Source: Flavobacteriaceae bacterium UBA7446 | Lineage (GTDB): Bacteria; Bacteroidota; Bacteroidia; Flavobacteriales; Flavobacteriaceae | Reading direction: 5' to 3' | NCBI GenBank assembly: GCA_002478685.1 | Contig: DLPY01000054.1 | Location: 1 to 45,159 of the forward strand | DNA length: 45,159 bases | Shown: positions 8,514-17,825 of the stretch, piece after piece | How positions within the stretch are numbered: position 1 is the stretch's first letter | Layout of the letters: each line of letters opens with the position of its first letter | Translations under genes and position numbers: made by a program | The notes under the pieces: model-generated | What the model was told of the DNA's origin: nothing | Database searches by the model: none | The model's input: the letters and a program-made list of their open reading frames with translations, nothing else

Positions 8514-10796
8514 ATGATGAAGTTTCTTTTGTTGCGCGTTCTTTTTTTTGCTTTATTTGGTGTATCAATCTGTTGGGGACAAAACAAGCAGTGGGAATCC
8601 ATGTATTCCTATTATAACACCACTATTGGAATAGTTTATAATGAGACCCTGATTGTGGCCGCTGAAAGCGCCCTTTTTAAATATGATCCAAATTTAAACA
8701 AGACAGAAACCATTAACACTGTTGATGGGCTTTCGGGAGACAATTTTTCTGCATTAGCCGTTTACGACAATTCCATAATTGCAGGGTTTGAAAACGGGAT
8801 GATTGCCAAGATTGATATTGACACAAAAAAAATTGACCTTGACAACTCCATTGATCGAAATACCTCAGTTAATCCTGACAAAAAGCAAATCAACCAATTA
8901 TATCCCCACCAAAATGCAGTTTATTTGGCAACCGGATTTGGTATAGTAGAGCTTAATCCCACAACGATGGAGTTTGGCGACACCTATTATTTTGGGCCAT
9001 TAGGCGCAAGGATTCGTGTAAATCAAGTGGTCGTTTTTGAGGATTATATATACGCCGCCACCCCGCAAGGGGTGTATAGAACCCTGCTTAGTGATACGAA
9101 CAAACTTGAATTTTTTAATTGGGAGCAACATGCCGTTGGAAACTGGATTGCTCTATGGATGCAAGACAACATGCTTTATGGCGCAAGAGACGAAGCAAAT
9201 GCAGTTTCTTTTTTTCAACTACACGATAGTGTAACAGAAAAGAAACGTTTTTCGGGAAAAGCAAAACATATTGCTCCACACGAAAATGGCATTGTTATTA
9301 CGACTTCAAACCGATTGTATGATGTAGATAAGGCATTTGAAACAACACAAACCATAGCCGATATTGACGGAGTAAAACCCAATACGTTTACATTTGGAGT
9401 TTACGCAAATAATGAACTTTGGATTGGCACATCCTCTGAAGGATTAATTCGACATACTGCATACGAGGGTGATAAATTTGTAAGCCCTAAAGGACCGTTA
9501 CGAAACAACATTTTTGATATCGAGTCTTTAGCAAATGAATTGTGGATTTCCCATGGTGATTATAGCTTGTTTTATAATCCATATCCATTAGAAAAATATG
9601 GACTAAGTCATTATTACAACGAGCGATGGGATAATATCAGCAACAAATCGCTTTTTGATGTGGAAAGTTTTGTCCGTGTAGTGGCGCACCCGTCTATGGT
9701 TGGCACACTCTATGCCTGCTCTTATCATAGAGGAATAGTACCACTTGAAGACAATACGCCATTAGAGTTATGGAATCAAACCAATAGTGGTCTAGAAAGT
9801 CTTTCTTTTGAAGGACCGAACTATGTAAGCATTCGTGTTCGGGATGCCATCGTGGACGATGGCGGAAACCTTTGGTCAATAACGGGTTTTGTACAAAAAG
9901 GATTAAAAAAACGCAACCCTTCAGGACAATGGACGTCTTATGATTTGTCAGAGGTTGTCTTAAACTACACCAAAGAATCTGGCTATTCAAATATGGAACT
10001 ATATGAGGACAAAATCATTTTTTTTGGAGGGATAAATAGTGGACTCATAGGAGTTGATATTACCCAATCACCACCGCAAATGAAGCGCCTTATGGGGGGT
10101 GAGTTTGGATTGCCTTCTGATGACGTGCGCAGCATCCGATTGGACAAAGATAACCGCCTTTGGGTTGGAACACGAGATGGTATTGCAGTACTCTACGCAC
10201 CGAACCAATTTTTTGAACCTGAATCACAACTGCGAACGATTGTGGTAGAAGATGATGGAAACCTTCGCGAACTTCTTTCAGGACAGCTTATTACAGATAT
10301 TGAAGTTGATGGAAATAATCAAAAATGGGTAAGCACGGCAAATTCAGGCGTTTTCTTGCTAAATTCAAGTGGAACAGAAATTTTACAGCATTTTACGAAA
10401 GAGAACAGCCCGCTACCTAACTCTTCCGTTAAAACCATTGGCATTGATAATGCCAATGGGAAAGTGTATTTGGGAACGTCTAACGGCATGGTTGTTTTTC
10501 AAGGAGATGCCTACGCCGAGTCTGAAAAGTTATCTGAAGTAAGCGTTTTTCCAAATCCCGTTAGACCCAACTATACAGGAAACTTAGTGGTGAGAGGATT
10601 GCAGCAAGACGCTCGCGTAAAAATTACTGATATTGCAGGAAACCTTGTCTATGACATTACGAGTAAGGGCGGCAGTATCAGCTGGGACTTACGTTCTTTT
10701 TCGCGGCAACGTGTTCGTTCGGGAGTTTACCTCATTTTTGTTTCATCGAAAGACGGACTTGATAGTGCCGTTAAAAAAGTGATGATTGTAAACTGA
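8514..10796 (+). CDS. porZ: PorZ, beta-propeller protein of the type IX secretion system
   Basis: Surface component of the type IX secretion attachment complex, which joins cargo to its lipopolysaccharide anchor in Porphyromonas and relatives. A signal peptide ends near ICWGQ. The body contains repeated beta-propeller elements of the two-component-regulator type, for example NTVDGLSGDNFSALAV, NELWIGTSSEGLIRHT, LPSDDVRSIRLDKDNRLWVGTRDGIAVL and SSVKTIGIDNANGKVYLGTSNGMVVF. The last ~90 residues (from VSVFPNPVRP) form a type A sorting domain that ends in SAVKKVMIVN. ATG at 8514 or 8517 is preferred to the TTG at 8508 because it places the basic residue and hydrophobic core of the signal correctly. 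The stop overlaps the recO start by 1 nt (TGATG). Confidence 0.9.
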   Translation: MMKFLLLRVLFFALFGVSICWGQNKQWESMYSYYNTTIGIVYNETLIVAAESALFKYDPNLNKTETINTVDGLSGDNFSALAVYDNSIIAGFENGMIAKIDIDTKKIDLDNSIDRNTSVNPDKKQINQLYPHQNAVYLATGFGIVELNPTTMEFGDTYYFGPLGARIRVNQVVVFEDYIYAATPQGVYRTLLSDTNKLEFFNWEQHAVGNWIALWMQDNMLYGARDEANAVSFFQLHDSVTEKKRFSGKAKHIAPHENGIVITTSNRLYDVDKAFETTQTIADIDGVKPNTFTFGVYANNELWIGTSSEGLIRHTAYEGDKFVSPKGPLRNNIFDIESLANELWISHGDYSLFYNPYPLEKYGLSHYYNERWDNISNKSLFDVESFVRVVAHPSMVGTLYACSYHRGIVPLEDNTPLELWNQTNSGLESLSFEGPNYVSIRVRDAIVDDGGNLWSITGFVQKGLKKRNPSGQWTSYDLSEVVLNYTKESGYSNMELYEDKIIFFGGINSGLIGVDITQSPPQMKRLMGGEFGLPSDDVRSIRLDKDNRLWVGTRDGIAVLYAPNQFFEPESQLRTIVVEDDGNLRELLSGQLITDIEVDGNNQKWVSTANSGVFLLNSSGTEILQHFTKENSPLPNSSVKTIGIDNANGKVYLGTSNGMVVFQGDAYAESEKLSEVSVFPNPVRPNYTGNLVVRGLQQDARVKITDIAGNLVYDITSKGGSISWDLRSFSRQRVRSGVYLIFVSSKDGLDSAVKKVMIVN

Positions 10797-11518
10797 TGGA
10801 ACAACCCACCAAAGTAATTGTACTCCACGCGACTAAATACGGCGAAACAAGTGTGATTTTAAATGCTTACACACAGCAACTAGGACTACGGGCATACGTC
10901 GTTAATGGAGTTCGGTCAGCGAAGCGAAAAAAAACATTTTCAATGGGGATGTTTCAACCACTCACACAACTGGAATTTGTAGCGACTACGCCTAAACGCA
11001 CGGGACTTTCTGTGTTAAAGTCGGCTAAGATTATACACCCTTACAAGACTATTACAACCGACATTGCCAAATCGAGTATTTGTATGTTTTTGGCAGAAGT
11101 GTTGCGTTCGGTATTAAGAGAGGAAGAAGAAAACACATCGCTTTACCATTTTTTGGAACATTCACTTATCTGGCTTGATACCCACGATAAAACGGCAAAT
11201 TTGCATATATATATTTTGATACAACTCACCAAATATTTAGGGTTTTACCCTGATGTTTCAAATATTTCAAAGCCCTACTTTGATATACAAAACGGACAGT
11301 TTTGCGAACATAAAAATAGCAATGAGTGTGTGTCGGGAGAGGAAGTAATCCTCTTAAAATCCTATTTAGGTACGAAATTTGATGAGGTGGACACGATTTT
11401 GGCTACTGCCAAACAACGAAGAGCATTGTTGAAACTTCTTATGCGGTATTATCAATTGCATGTACAGTCGTTCAGAATGCCCAAATCATTAGATGTGTTG
11501 TATGAAGTTTTTAGTTAA
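10796..11518 (+). CDS. recO: DNA repair protein RecO
   Basis: RecO loads RecA onto SSB-coated single-stranded DNA in the RecFOR gap-repair pathway. The 240 residues fit the family. The N-terminal OB-fold begins KVIVLHATKYGETSVILNAYTQQLGLRAYVVNG, of which TKYGETS and GLRAYVVNG are the recognisable blocks, and a helical C-terminal domain follows. The zinc-finger cysteines present in some RecO proteins are not complete here; only scattered Cys occur near FCEHKNSNEC. The start codon overlaps the porZ stop by one base, so it is probably translated by reinitiation. The following receptor gene starts 17 nt before its stop. Confidence 0.9.
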   Translation: MEQPTKVIVLHATKYGETSVILNAYTQQLGLRAYVVNGVRSAKRKKTFSMGMFQPLTQLEFVATTPKRTGLSVLKSAKIIHPYKTITTDIAKSSICMFLAEVLRSVLREEEENTSLYHFLEHSLIWLDTHDKTANLHIYILIQLTKYLGFYPDVSNISKPYFDIQNGQFCEHKNSNECVSGEEVILLKSYLGTKFDEVDTILATAKQRRALLKLLMRYYQLHVQSFRMPKSLDVLYEVFS

Positions 11519-13955
11519 TGCGGTTTTTTTATGTTTCGCAATATGCAGCGCGGGGCAACAGGTTGTTGTAAAAGATGTTGTCACCCACGAGGTACTTGCT
11601 GGAGTAAGTATTTTCGACACAGAGAAATCGCATCTAGAAACTACTGCCAAAAACGGAAAAGCACAGTTAGATGGTTTTGATACTGACGCATCATTATCCT
11701 TTTATCATATGGGCTATAAAATGCAAACGCTTCAAAAAAGTCACATCAAATCTGCCCAAGTAATTTGGATGACACCCAACACGGAACAACTTGGCGAAAT
11801 CGTACTGTCGGTTTCTCGTTCTACGGACAAAAAACAGCGCTTGGCGCAACAAGTGAGTATCATAAGTGAGCAAGAAATAGCCCAAATAAGTCCCGAAAAC
11901 ACTGCGGTTTTACTCCGGGAAGTTCCAGGTGTTCGGGTACAGCAATCGCAAGGCGGCGGGGGAAGCCCGGTGTTGCGCGGTTTTGAGGCAAATCGGGTGC
12001 TTTTGGTTGTAGACGGGGTACGACTTAACAACGCGATTTTTAGGTCGGGACATGTTCACAATGCCCTTTCTGTTGATCCGCTTAGCTTAAGCAGAGCCGA
12101 AGTTATTTTTGGACCTTCTTCTGTAGGCTATGGCTCGGATGCGCTGGGAGGGGTCATTCATTTTTATACGCGGACCCCACTCATCAATCAAAATAAAAAG
12201 CTGCGCATTGCGGGCTCATCGTCTTATACCTTTGTGCAAAACACCTCTAAACAATCGACAGTAATAGAATACAGCGCACCAAAGTGGGCAGTTTTTCAGC
12301 AGGTTTCCTATTCCCAATTTGGCGATATTGTTATGGGAAAACGGCGGGTGCACGGGTATGATAATTGGGGTAAAGTATTTGAATATTCCCAAAATTCAGA
12401 TACAAATTATAAGGCTTTACCTTCCAAAAATAACAACCCAAATCTGCAGCGGAACTCAGGATACGAGCAAGTAGATATTTTGCAAAAATGGGTTTATCAT
12501 ACTACCAATGGTATTAAATTTACGCTTAATCTACAGGGCTCTGAATCTGGAAATATCCCACGATTTGATAAACTTTCAGAAACCACAGACGACGCTTTGC
12601 GATTTGCACGTTGGGAGTACGGCCCTCAAAAACGGTTGCTGATTTCACCACAAATTAGCTTTGTTGGCAACAAGCCATGGCTACATTCGGGAAAAATTAT
12701 TGCTGCTATCCAATTTTTAGAAGAGTCTAGAATCAAACGAAAATTTGCAAGCCTAAACAGAGAAACACAACGAGAACAACTTACCGTGTTTAGCCTTAAT
12801 GCTGATTTTAAAGCCGAAAGACAAAAAGGGCGCGATTGGTCGTATGGATTAGAAATGACACACAACCAAGTACGCTCATCAGCATTTGCTCAAGAGTTAT
12901 ATATGTTTGCCAATGAAATAATTGGGCTAAAATCAAAAACAACTATTCCAACACGCTATCCAAGTGGCGGAAGCACTTACGCCACCTTTGCTGGTTATGT
13001 GGATTACAGGCATGATATCAACCTGAAAAGCACATTGAGTTTTGGCGCAAGACATACCGTTACTGAACTGGATGCCGCATGGACAGAGCAGGCACTTATT
13101 GATGCAAGATTGGCGTATGCCTATCAAAAGCATCATTCGTCAAATGTAACCTTTGGATATAGTTATAAACCCAACACACAATGGCAGCTTAAAGCTCTTT
13201 TTTCCACTGGATTTAGAGCACCTAACATTGACGACTTAGGCAAAACTCGTGAAAATCAAGGTATTTTGAGTGTTCCCAATTTGGAACTTAAACCTGAATA
13301 TATTTACAGTACTGATATTGGTATTCGCAAGCAGTGGAATAATGGGTCATTTGTTGAGACAAATGGGTATTACGCTTTTGTTCAAGACTATATTGCTCGT
13401 GGGCCATATAGCGTTGTGCATGACAAATCTACTTTGGATTATAGCACCGTTTTGCAATCTGGAGACGAACTAAAAACTACGGCAAACATTAATGTTGGTG
13501 TAGTGAAATTATATGGATTTAGTGCGCAAAGTAAATGGATTATTTTACCCAAAATAGCATACCATGGATCGCTGACATATACCCGAGGACTTGGCAATAA
13601 CTTTAGCGGAAATCTTCCTTCTATAAGTCCATTATTTATAACCCAAAAAATACAATGGCATCTCCAAAAGGGAGACCTTTCAGTGCAATGGCATCATGCG
13701 CAGCGCAAAATGCCAGAAACCTACAGCCCTTGGGGGGAAGATGGGCTTGAAGAAACACCTGTGCTTGCAAACGGCTCGTTTGCAGGCACACCCACATGGC
13801 ATCGCTGGGATGTGCAATTTGCACTTCCATTAAGCGATAAGATAAACCTCTCAGGCGGAATTTATAACCTTTGGGATACGCACTATCGAGAATTTGCATC
13901 GGGGATTTCTGCGCCTGGCAGAAACGCAAAGCTTGTATTAAGGTATGAATTGTAG
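11502..13955 (+). CDS. TonB-dependent outer-membrane receptor
   Basis: Outer-membrane active transporter driven by TonB. The start chosen, ATG 11502, gives a compact signal peptide ending near CSAGQQ; ATG 11493 would add three residues. Residues ~20-90 form a carboxypeptidase-regulatory-like domain (VTHEVLAGVSIFDTE). The plug follows with EIVLSVSR, LLREVPGVRVQQSQGGGGSPVLRG, VLLVVDGVRLNN and SVGYGSDALGGVIHFYT. A long 22-strand-type barrel ends at KLVLRYEL. The plug resembles receptors for siderophores or haem, but the substrate is not determined. Its start lies inside recO, so it belongs to the porZ-recO transcription unit unless it has an internal promoter. Confidence 0.9.
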   Translation: MKFLVNAVFLCFAICSAGQQVVVKDVVTHEVLAGVSIFDTEKSHLETTAKNGKAQLDGFDTDASLSFYHMGYKMQTLQKSHIKSAQVIWMTPNTEQLGEIVLSVSRSTDKKQRLAQQVSIISEQEIAQISPENTAVLLREVPGVRVQQSQGGGGSPVLRGFEANRVLLVVDGVRLNNAIFRSGHVHNALSVDPLSLSRAEVIFGPSSVGYGSDALGGVIHFYTRTPLINQNKKLRIAGSSSYTFVQNTSKQSTVIEYSAPKWAVFQQVSYSQFGDIVMGKRRVHGYDNWGKVFEYSQNSDTNYKALPSKNNNPNLQRNSGYEQVDILQKWVYHTTNGIKFTLNLQGSESGNIPRFDKLSETTDDALRFARWEYGPQKRLLISPQISFVGNKPWLHSGKIIAAIQFLEESRIKRKFASLNRETQREQLTVFSLNADFKAERQKGRDWSYGLEMTHNQVRSSAFAQELYMFANEIIGLKSKTTIPTRYPSGGSTYATFAGYVDYRHDINLKSTLSFGARHTVTELDAAWTEQALIDARLAYAYQKHHSSNVTFGYSYKPNTQWQLKALFSTGFRAPNIDDLGKTRENQGILSVPNLELKPEYIYSTDIGIRKQWNNGSFVETNGYYAFVQDYIARGPYSVVHDKSTLDYSTVLQSGDELKTTANINVGVVKLYGFSAQSKWIILPKIAYHGSLTYTRGLGNNFSGNLPSISPLFITQKIQWHLQKGDLSVQWHHAQRKMPETYSPWGEDGLEETPVLANGSFAGTPTWHRWDVQFALPLSDKINLSGGIYNLWDTHYREFASGISAPGRNAKLVLRYEL

Positions 13956-13998
13956 CGATTCGCCAACATAACAACACAACATTTTGCCCTAAATTGGT

Positions 13999-14006
13999 TA
14001 CTTTCG
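13999..14006 (+). promoter_or_regulatory. Probable -7 promoter element for ileS
   Basis: TACTTTCG closely resembles the Bacteroidota -7 motif TAnnTTTG, with one C in the last four bases. It lies 24 nt upstream of the TTG start of ileS. A TTTG at 13983-13986 is only 12 nt away, too close for a standard -33 element, so the call rests on the -7 element only. Confidence 0.4.
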
Positions 14007-14030
14007 CATGCATAATTTTAGTGCAAGATT

Positions 14031-17000
14031 TTGTTTCCAACCTACTCACATCTTGATTTAGTAGCCGCAGCTGAAGAAATCGCTTCATTTTGGGACGAAC
14101 ACCTCATTTTTGAGGCGAGCATTGACACCCGCGAAGGAAGACCGCCGTTTGTGTTTTTCGAAGGTCCGCCGTCTGCTAACGGACTGCCAGGAATTCACCA
14201 CGTGTTGGCACGTGCACTTAAAGATATTTTTTGTCGTTATAAAACCCAACAGGGATTTCAAGTAAAACGCAAAGCGGGTTGGGACACGCACGGACTTCCA
14301 GTAGAACTTGGTGTAGAAAAAGAACTTGGTATTACCAAAGAAGATATTGGTAAAACTATTAGCGTTTCGGAATACAACAAGGCTTGCAGAGAAGCCGTAA
14401 TGCGCTATACAGATGTGTGGAATGACCTTACCAAAAAAATGGGATATTGGGTAGATATGGAAGATCCATATATTAGCTACACCTCAAAATATATGGAATC
14501 GGTTTGGTGGTTGTTGGCATCACTTTACAAAAAGGGACTGATTTACAAAGGGTATACCATTCAGCCGTATTCGCCTATGGCAGGAACGGGATTGTCCTCA
14601 CACGAACTAAATCAGCCAGGGTGTTATCGCGACGTAAGCGATACATCTGTAACAGCACAGTTTAAAACCAAAAACTCCTCACTTCCCGAAGGACTCAAAG
14701 GCAGCTTGCCACTGTATATTTTGGCTTGGACAACTACACCTTGGACTTTGCCTTCAAATACTGCGCTTACGGTAGGACCAAAAATTTATTATGTAGTTGT
14801 ACAGACGTTTAACCAGTACACGGACAAGCCCATTCGAGTGCTGCTTGCAAAAAAATTACTTTCAAAACAGTTTGGAAAAAAATACCAGCAGGTTGAGTCG
14901 CAACGTGATTTAGACGCTTACGACAAGGCCGATAAAAACATACCGTTTTGGATAGAGCAAGATATTGTTGGCGCTGATTTGGTTGGAATTCAATACGAGC
15001 AGCTTTGGACAGAAGCACCACTTCCGTATCAAAACGCTGACAATGCCTTTCGTGTTATTTTGGGGGATTACGTTACTACAGACGATGGAACAGGAATAGT
15101 ACACACCGCACCTACTTTTGGTGCTGACGACGCTAAAGTTGCTAAGGAAGCCGTACCGCCTATACCCCCTTTACTAGTATTGGACGAAAATGAAAATCCC
15201 GTTCCGCTGGTGGACTTACAAGGAAAGCTTAGACCAGAAGTAGGATTGGTTGGCGGAAATTTTGTTAAAAACGAATATTATCCAGAGGGAGAAGCCCCAG
15301 AAAAATCGGTAGATGTGGAAATCGCAATTCGCTTAAAAAAAGAAAACAAAGCTTTTAAAGTAGAAAAATACGTACACAGCTATCCGCATTGTTGGCGCAC
15401 TGATGCACCCGTATTATACTATCCACTTGACTCTTGGTTTATTAAAGTACAGGACCATAAAGACCGCATGGTTGAGTTAAATCAAACCATTCAGTGGAAA
15501 CCTGCTAAAACGGGTGAGGGACGCTTTGGAAATTGGCTAGCAAACGCAAACGATTGGAACTTGTCACGCTCCCGTTTTTGGGGTATTCCATTGCCTATTT
15601 GGCGCACTTCTGATGGCGATGAAACCCGAGTGATTGGCTCTGTTGAAGAATTAAAGGAAGCCGTTGAAGAAGCGGTTGCTGCTGGGCTGATGATAACAAA
15701 CCCATTGACTGATTTTGTTACCGGAGATATGTCGGAACGTAATTATGAGCGTGTAGATTTACACAAAGACACCATAGATGAGCTGGTGCTTTTAAGCCAA
15801 TCAGGCAAACCCATGTACAGAGAAAATGACCTTATTGATGTTTGGTTTGATTCGGGGGCAATGCCTTATGCCCAATGGCACTATCCATTTGAAAACAAAG
15901 AAAAAATTGACGAGGGCACCACATTTCCAGCGGATTATATCGCAGAAGGCGTTGACCAAACAAGAGGCTGGTTTTACACCCTTCACGCCATTTCAACCCT
16001 TGTTTTTGATTCGGTTGCCTATAAAAATGTAGTGTCCAACGGGCTTGTGCTAGACAAAAATGGGCAGAAAATGTCCAAGCGATTGGGTAATGCCGTAGAT
16101 CCATTTGAAACATTAAAAAAATACGGCCCTGATGCTACGCGCTGGTACATGATTAGCAACGCCAATCCGTGGGATAACCTTAAATTTGATTTAGAGGGAA
16201 TCGAAGAAGTAAGACGTAAATTTTTTGGAACACTTTATAATACCTATTCGTTCTTTACTCTTTATGCCAATATTGACGGATTTACTTTTACTGAAAAAGA
16301 AATACCAGTTTCTGAACGACCAGAAATTGATCAGTGGATTTTGTCGGAATTGCATAGTTTGGTTCAAAAAACTACGCAATTTTTTGATGCTTATGAGCCC
16401 ACAAGGGCCTGCCGCGCCATAACCCATTTTGTGACGGAGGATTTAAGCAATTGGTATGTGCGTTTGTGCCGAAGACGTTTTTGGAAGGGAAGCTATGAGG
16501 CAGATAAAATTGCTGCGTACCAAACCCTCTATGAATCTTTATTGAGCATATCAAAAATGATGGCACCTGTTGCGCCATTCTATGCCGACAGGCTCTACCA
16601 AGACTTGAATGGCATAACCAAACGCGAGGCAGTTTCTTCGGTACACTTGTCATTGTACCCAACATCAAATGTAGAGGTTATCAACCCTGCACTGGAACAA
16701 AAAATGCAACGCGCACAAAAGATTACTTCTTTGGTGTTGTCGTTGCGTAAGCGTGAAAAAATCAAGGTACGCCAACCCTTACAGCGTATCATGATTCCAG
16801 TTTTGGATGCAGAGGAACGCCAACAAGTAGAGGCAGTATCGGCACTTATTGCCGCCGAGGTGAATGTTAAGAAAGTAGAATTATTAGACGACACTTCATC
16901 TATTTTGGTTAAAGAAATCAAGCCAAACTTTAAAACACTAGGACCACGTTTTGGCAAAGATATGAGGCTTGTTGCGCAAGCCATTCAAAATTTTAACGAA

Positions 17001-17432
17001 GCACAAATACAAGCGTTTGAAAAAGATGGGTCACTAGCCTTAGAAATAAACAATGAAAAGCTTATTTTAGAAGCTAACGACGTTGTAATCAGCACAAAAG
17101 ATGTGGCGGGATGGTTGGTAGCTTCAGAACAAGGTGTTACAGTAGCACTTGACATCCAAATGAATGAAAACCTTCGTTTGGAAGGCATGGCGCGCGAATT
17201 TGTAAATAGATTACAGAATATGCGCAAAGACCTTGGCTTTGAGGTAACAGACAAAATAGAAGTTACACTTAAAGAAAGTGAGGAGTTAAACGCTGTTTTA
17301 AATGAAAACAAAGCGTATATTCAGCGCGAAATTTTAGCTACAACCATAAATGTAGTTAAAGATGTGAGTAGCGAAGCTATCGAACTAACGTTTGATTCGT
17401 TGCACACACAGGTAGCAATGGTCAAATCATAA
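14031..17432 (+). CDS. ileS: Isoleucyl-tRNA synthetase, IleRS2-like
   Basis: Class I synthetase that charges tRNA-Ile. The 1133 residues are complete, with the editing domain in the middle and the anticodon-binding region at the C-terminus. The first signature motif reads GIHH (residues 54-57), where the class normally has HxGH. The context GPPSANGLP before it and WDTHGLPVE after it is intact. The second signature is KMSKR (680-684), as in the eukaryote-like type 2 group, rather than KMSKS. No C-terminal zinc finger is evident. The start must be TTG at 14031 (or ATT at 14028): an in-frame TAG stands at 14019-14021, and the N-terminus aligns with the family from this point. It is followed after 12 nt by the DksA-like gene. 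Confidence 0.96.
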   Translation: MFPTYSHLDLVAAAEEIASFWDEHLIFEASIDTREGRPPFVFFEGPPSANGLPGIHHVLARALKDIFCRYKTQQGFQVKRKAGWDTHGLPVELGVEKELGITKEDIGKTISVSEYNKACREAVMRYTDVWNDLTKKMGYWVDMEDPYISYTSKYMESVWWLLASLYKKGLIYKGYTIQPYSPMAGTGLSSHELNQPGCYRDVSDTSVTAQFKTKNSSLPEGLKGSLPLYILAWTTTPWTLPSNTALTVGPKIYYVVVQTFNQYTDKPIRVLLAKKLLSKQFGKKYQQVESQRDLDAYDKADKNIPFWIEQDIVGADLVGIQYEQLWTEAPLPYQNADNAFRVILGDYVTTDDGTGIVHTAPTFGADDAKVAKEAVPPIPPLLVLDENENPVPLVDLQGKLRPEVGLVGGNFVKNEYYPEGEAPEKSVDVEIAIRLKKENKAFKVEKYVHSYPHCWRTDAPVLYYPLDSWFIKVQDHKDRMVELNQTIQWKPAKTGEGRFGNWLANANDWNLSRSRFWGIPLPIWRTSDGDETRVIGSVEELKEAVEEAVAAGLMITNPLTDFVTGDMSERNYERVDLHKDTIDELVLLSQSGKPMYRENDLIDVWFDSGAMPYAQWHYPFENKEKIDEGTTFPADYIAEGVDQTRGWFYTLHAISTLVFDSVAYKNVVSNGLVLDKNGQKMSKRLGNAVDPFETLKKYGPDATRWYMISNANPWDNLKFDLEGIEEVRRKFFGTLYNTYSFFTLYANIDGFTFTEKEIPVSERPEIDQWILSELHSLVQKTTQFFDAYEPTRACRAITHFVTEDLSNWYVRLCRRRFWKGSYEADKIAAYQTLYESLLSISKMMAPVAPFYADRLYQDLNGITKREAVSSVHLSLYPTSNVEVINPALEQKMQRAQKITSLVLSLRKREKIKVRQPLQRIMIPVLDAEERQQVEAVSALIAAEVNVKKVELLDDTSSILVKEIKPNFKTLGPRFGKDMRLVAQAIQNFNEAQIQAFEKDGSLALEINNEKLILEANDVVISTKDVAGWLVASEQGVTVALDIQMNENLRLEGMAREFVNRLQNMRKDLGFEVTDKIEVTLKESEELNAVLNENKAYIQREILATTINVVKDVSSEAIELTFDSLHTQVAMVKS

Positions 17433-17444
17433 CAACCTAATATT

Positions 17445-17822
17445 ATGGAACAAAAAAACCGATATAGTGATAAAGACCTCGAGGAGTTCAAGAGCTTAAT
17501 CGAAGAAAAAATTGCAAAGGCAAAGCACGATCTTGAACTTATCAGAAGTGCTTACATGAACGACGGGGACAACGGCACCGATGATACTGCTCCCACGTTT
17601 AAGGCATTTGAAGAAGGATCAAAGACTATGTCCAAAGAGGCGAATACACAATTAGCATTGCGTCAAGAAAAGTTTATTCGAGACTTAAAAAATGCGCTTA
17701 TACGCATTGAAAACAAAACCTATGGCGTTTGCCGTGTAACGGGTAAACTCATCAACAAAGAACGCCTGAAGCTAGTACCGCATGCAACCCTTAGTATTGA
17801 AGCAAAAAACATGCAGCGTTAA
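17445..17822 (+). CDS. DksA/TraR-family protein with degenerate zinc finger
   Basis: Small protein of the DnaK-suppressor (DksA/TraR) family, which binds in the RNA polymerase secondary channel in characterised cases. The 125 residues start with a charged coiled-coil-like region (DLEEFKSLIEEKIAKAKHDL) and end with the zinc-finger fold. The finger has kept only its first cysteine: CRVTG (residues 96-100) replaces CxxCG, and SIEA (117-120) replaces the C-terminal CxxC. The rest (YGVCRVTGKLI, PHATLSIEAKN) follows the family, so this is a zinc-free variant and not a damaged gene. It lies between ileS (12-nt gap) and lspA (3-nt gap), and probably shares their transcript. Confidence 0.88.
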   Translation: MEQKNRYSDKDLEEFKSLIEEKIAKAKHDLELIRSAYMNDGDNGTDDTAPTFKAFEEGSKTMSKEANTQLALRQEKFIRDLKNALIRIENKTYGVCRVTGKLINKERLKLVPHATLSIEAKNMQR

Positions 17823-17825
17823 TTG

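Noticed and set aside
13636..14088. 150-codon open frame on the minus strand over the end of the TonB receptor and start of ileS
   Set aside because: It crosses two well-supported genes on the other strand and resembles no protein family.
16595..16984. 129-codon open frame on the minus strand inside ileS
   Set aside because: It lies antisense to conserved IleRS sequence, has no recognisable family and no promoter; it is a shadow of the real frame.
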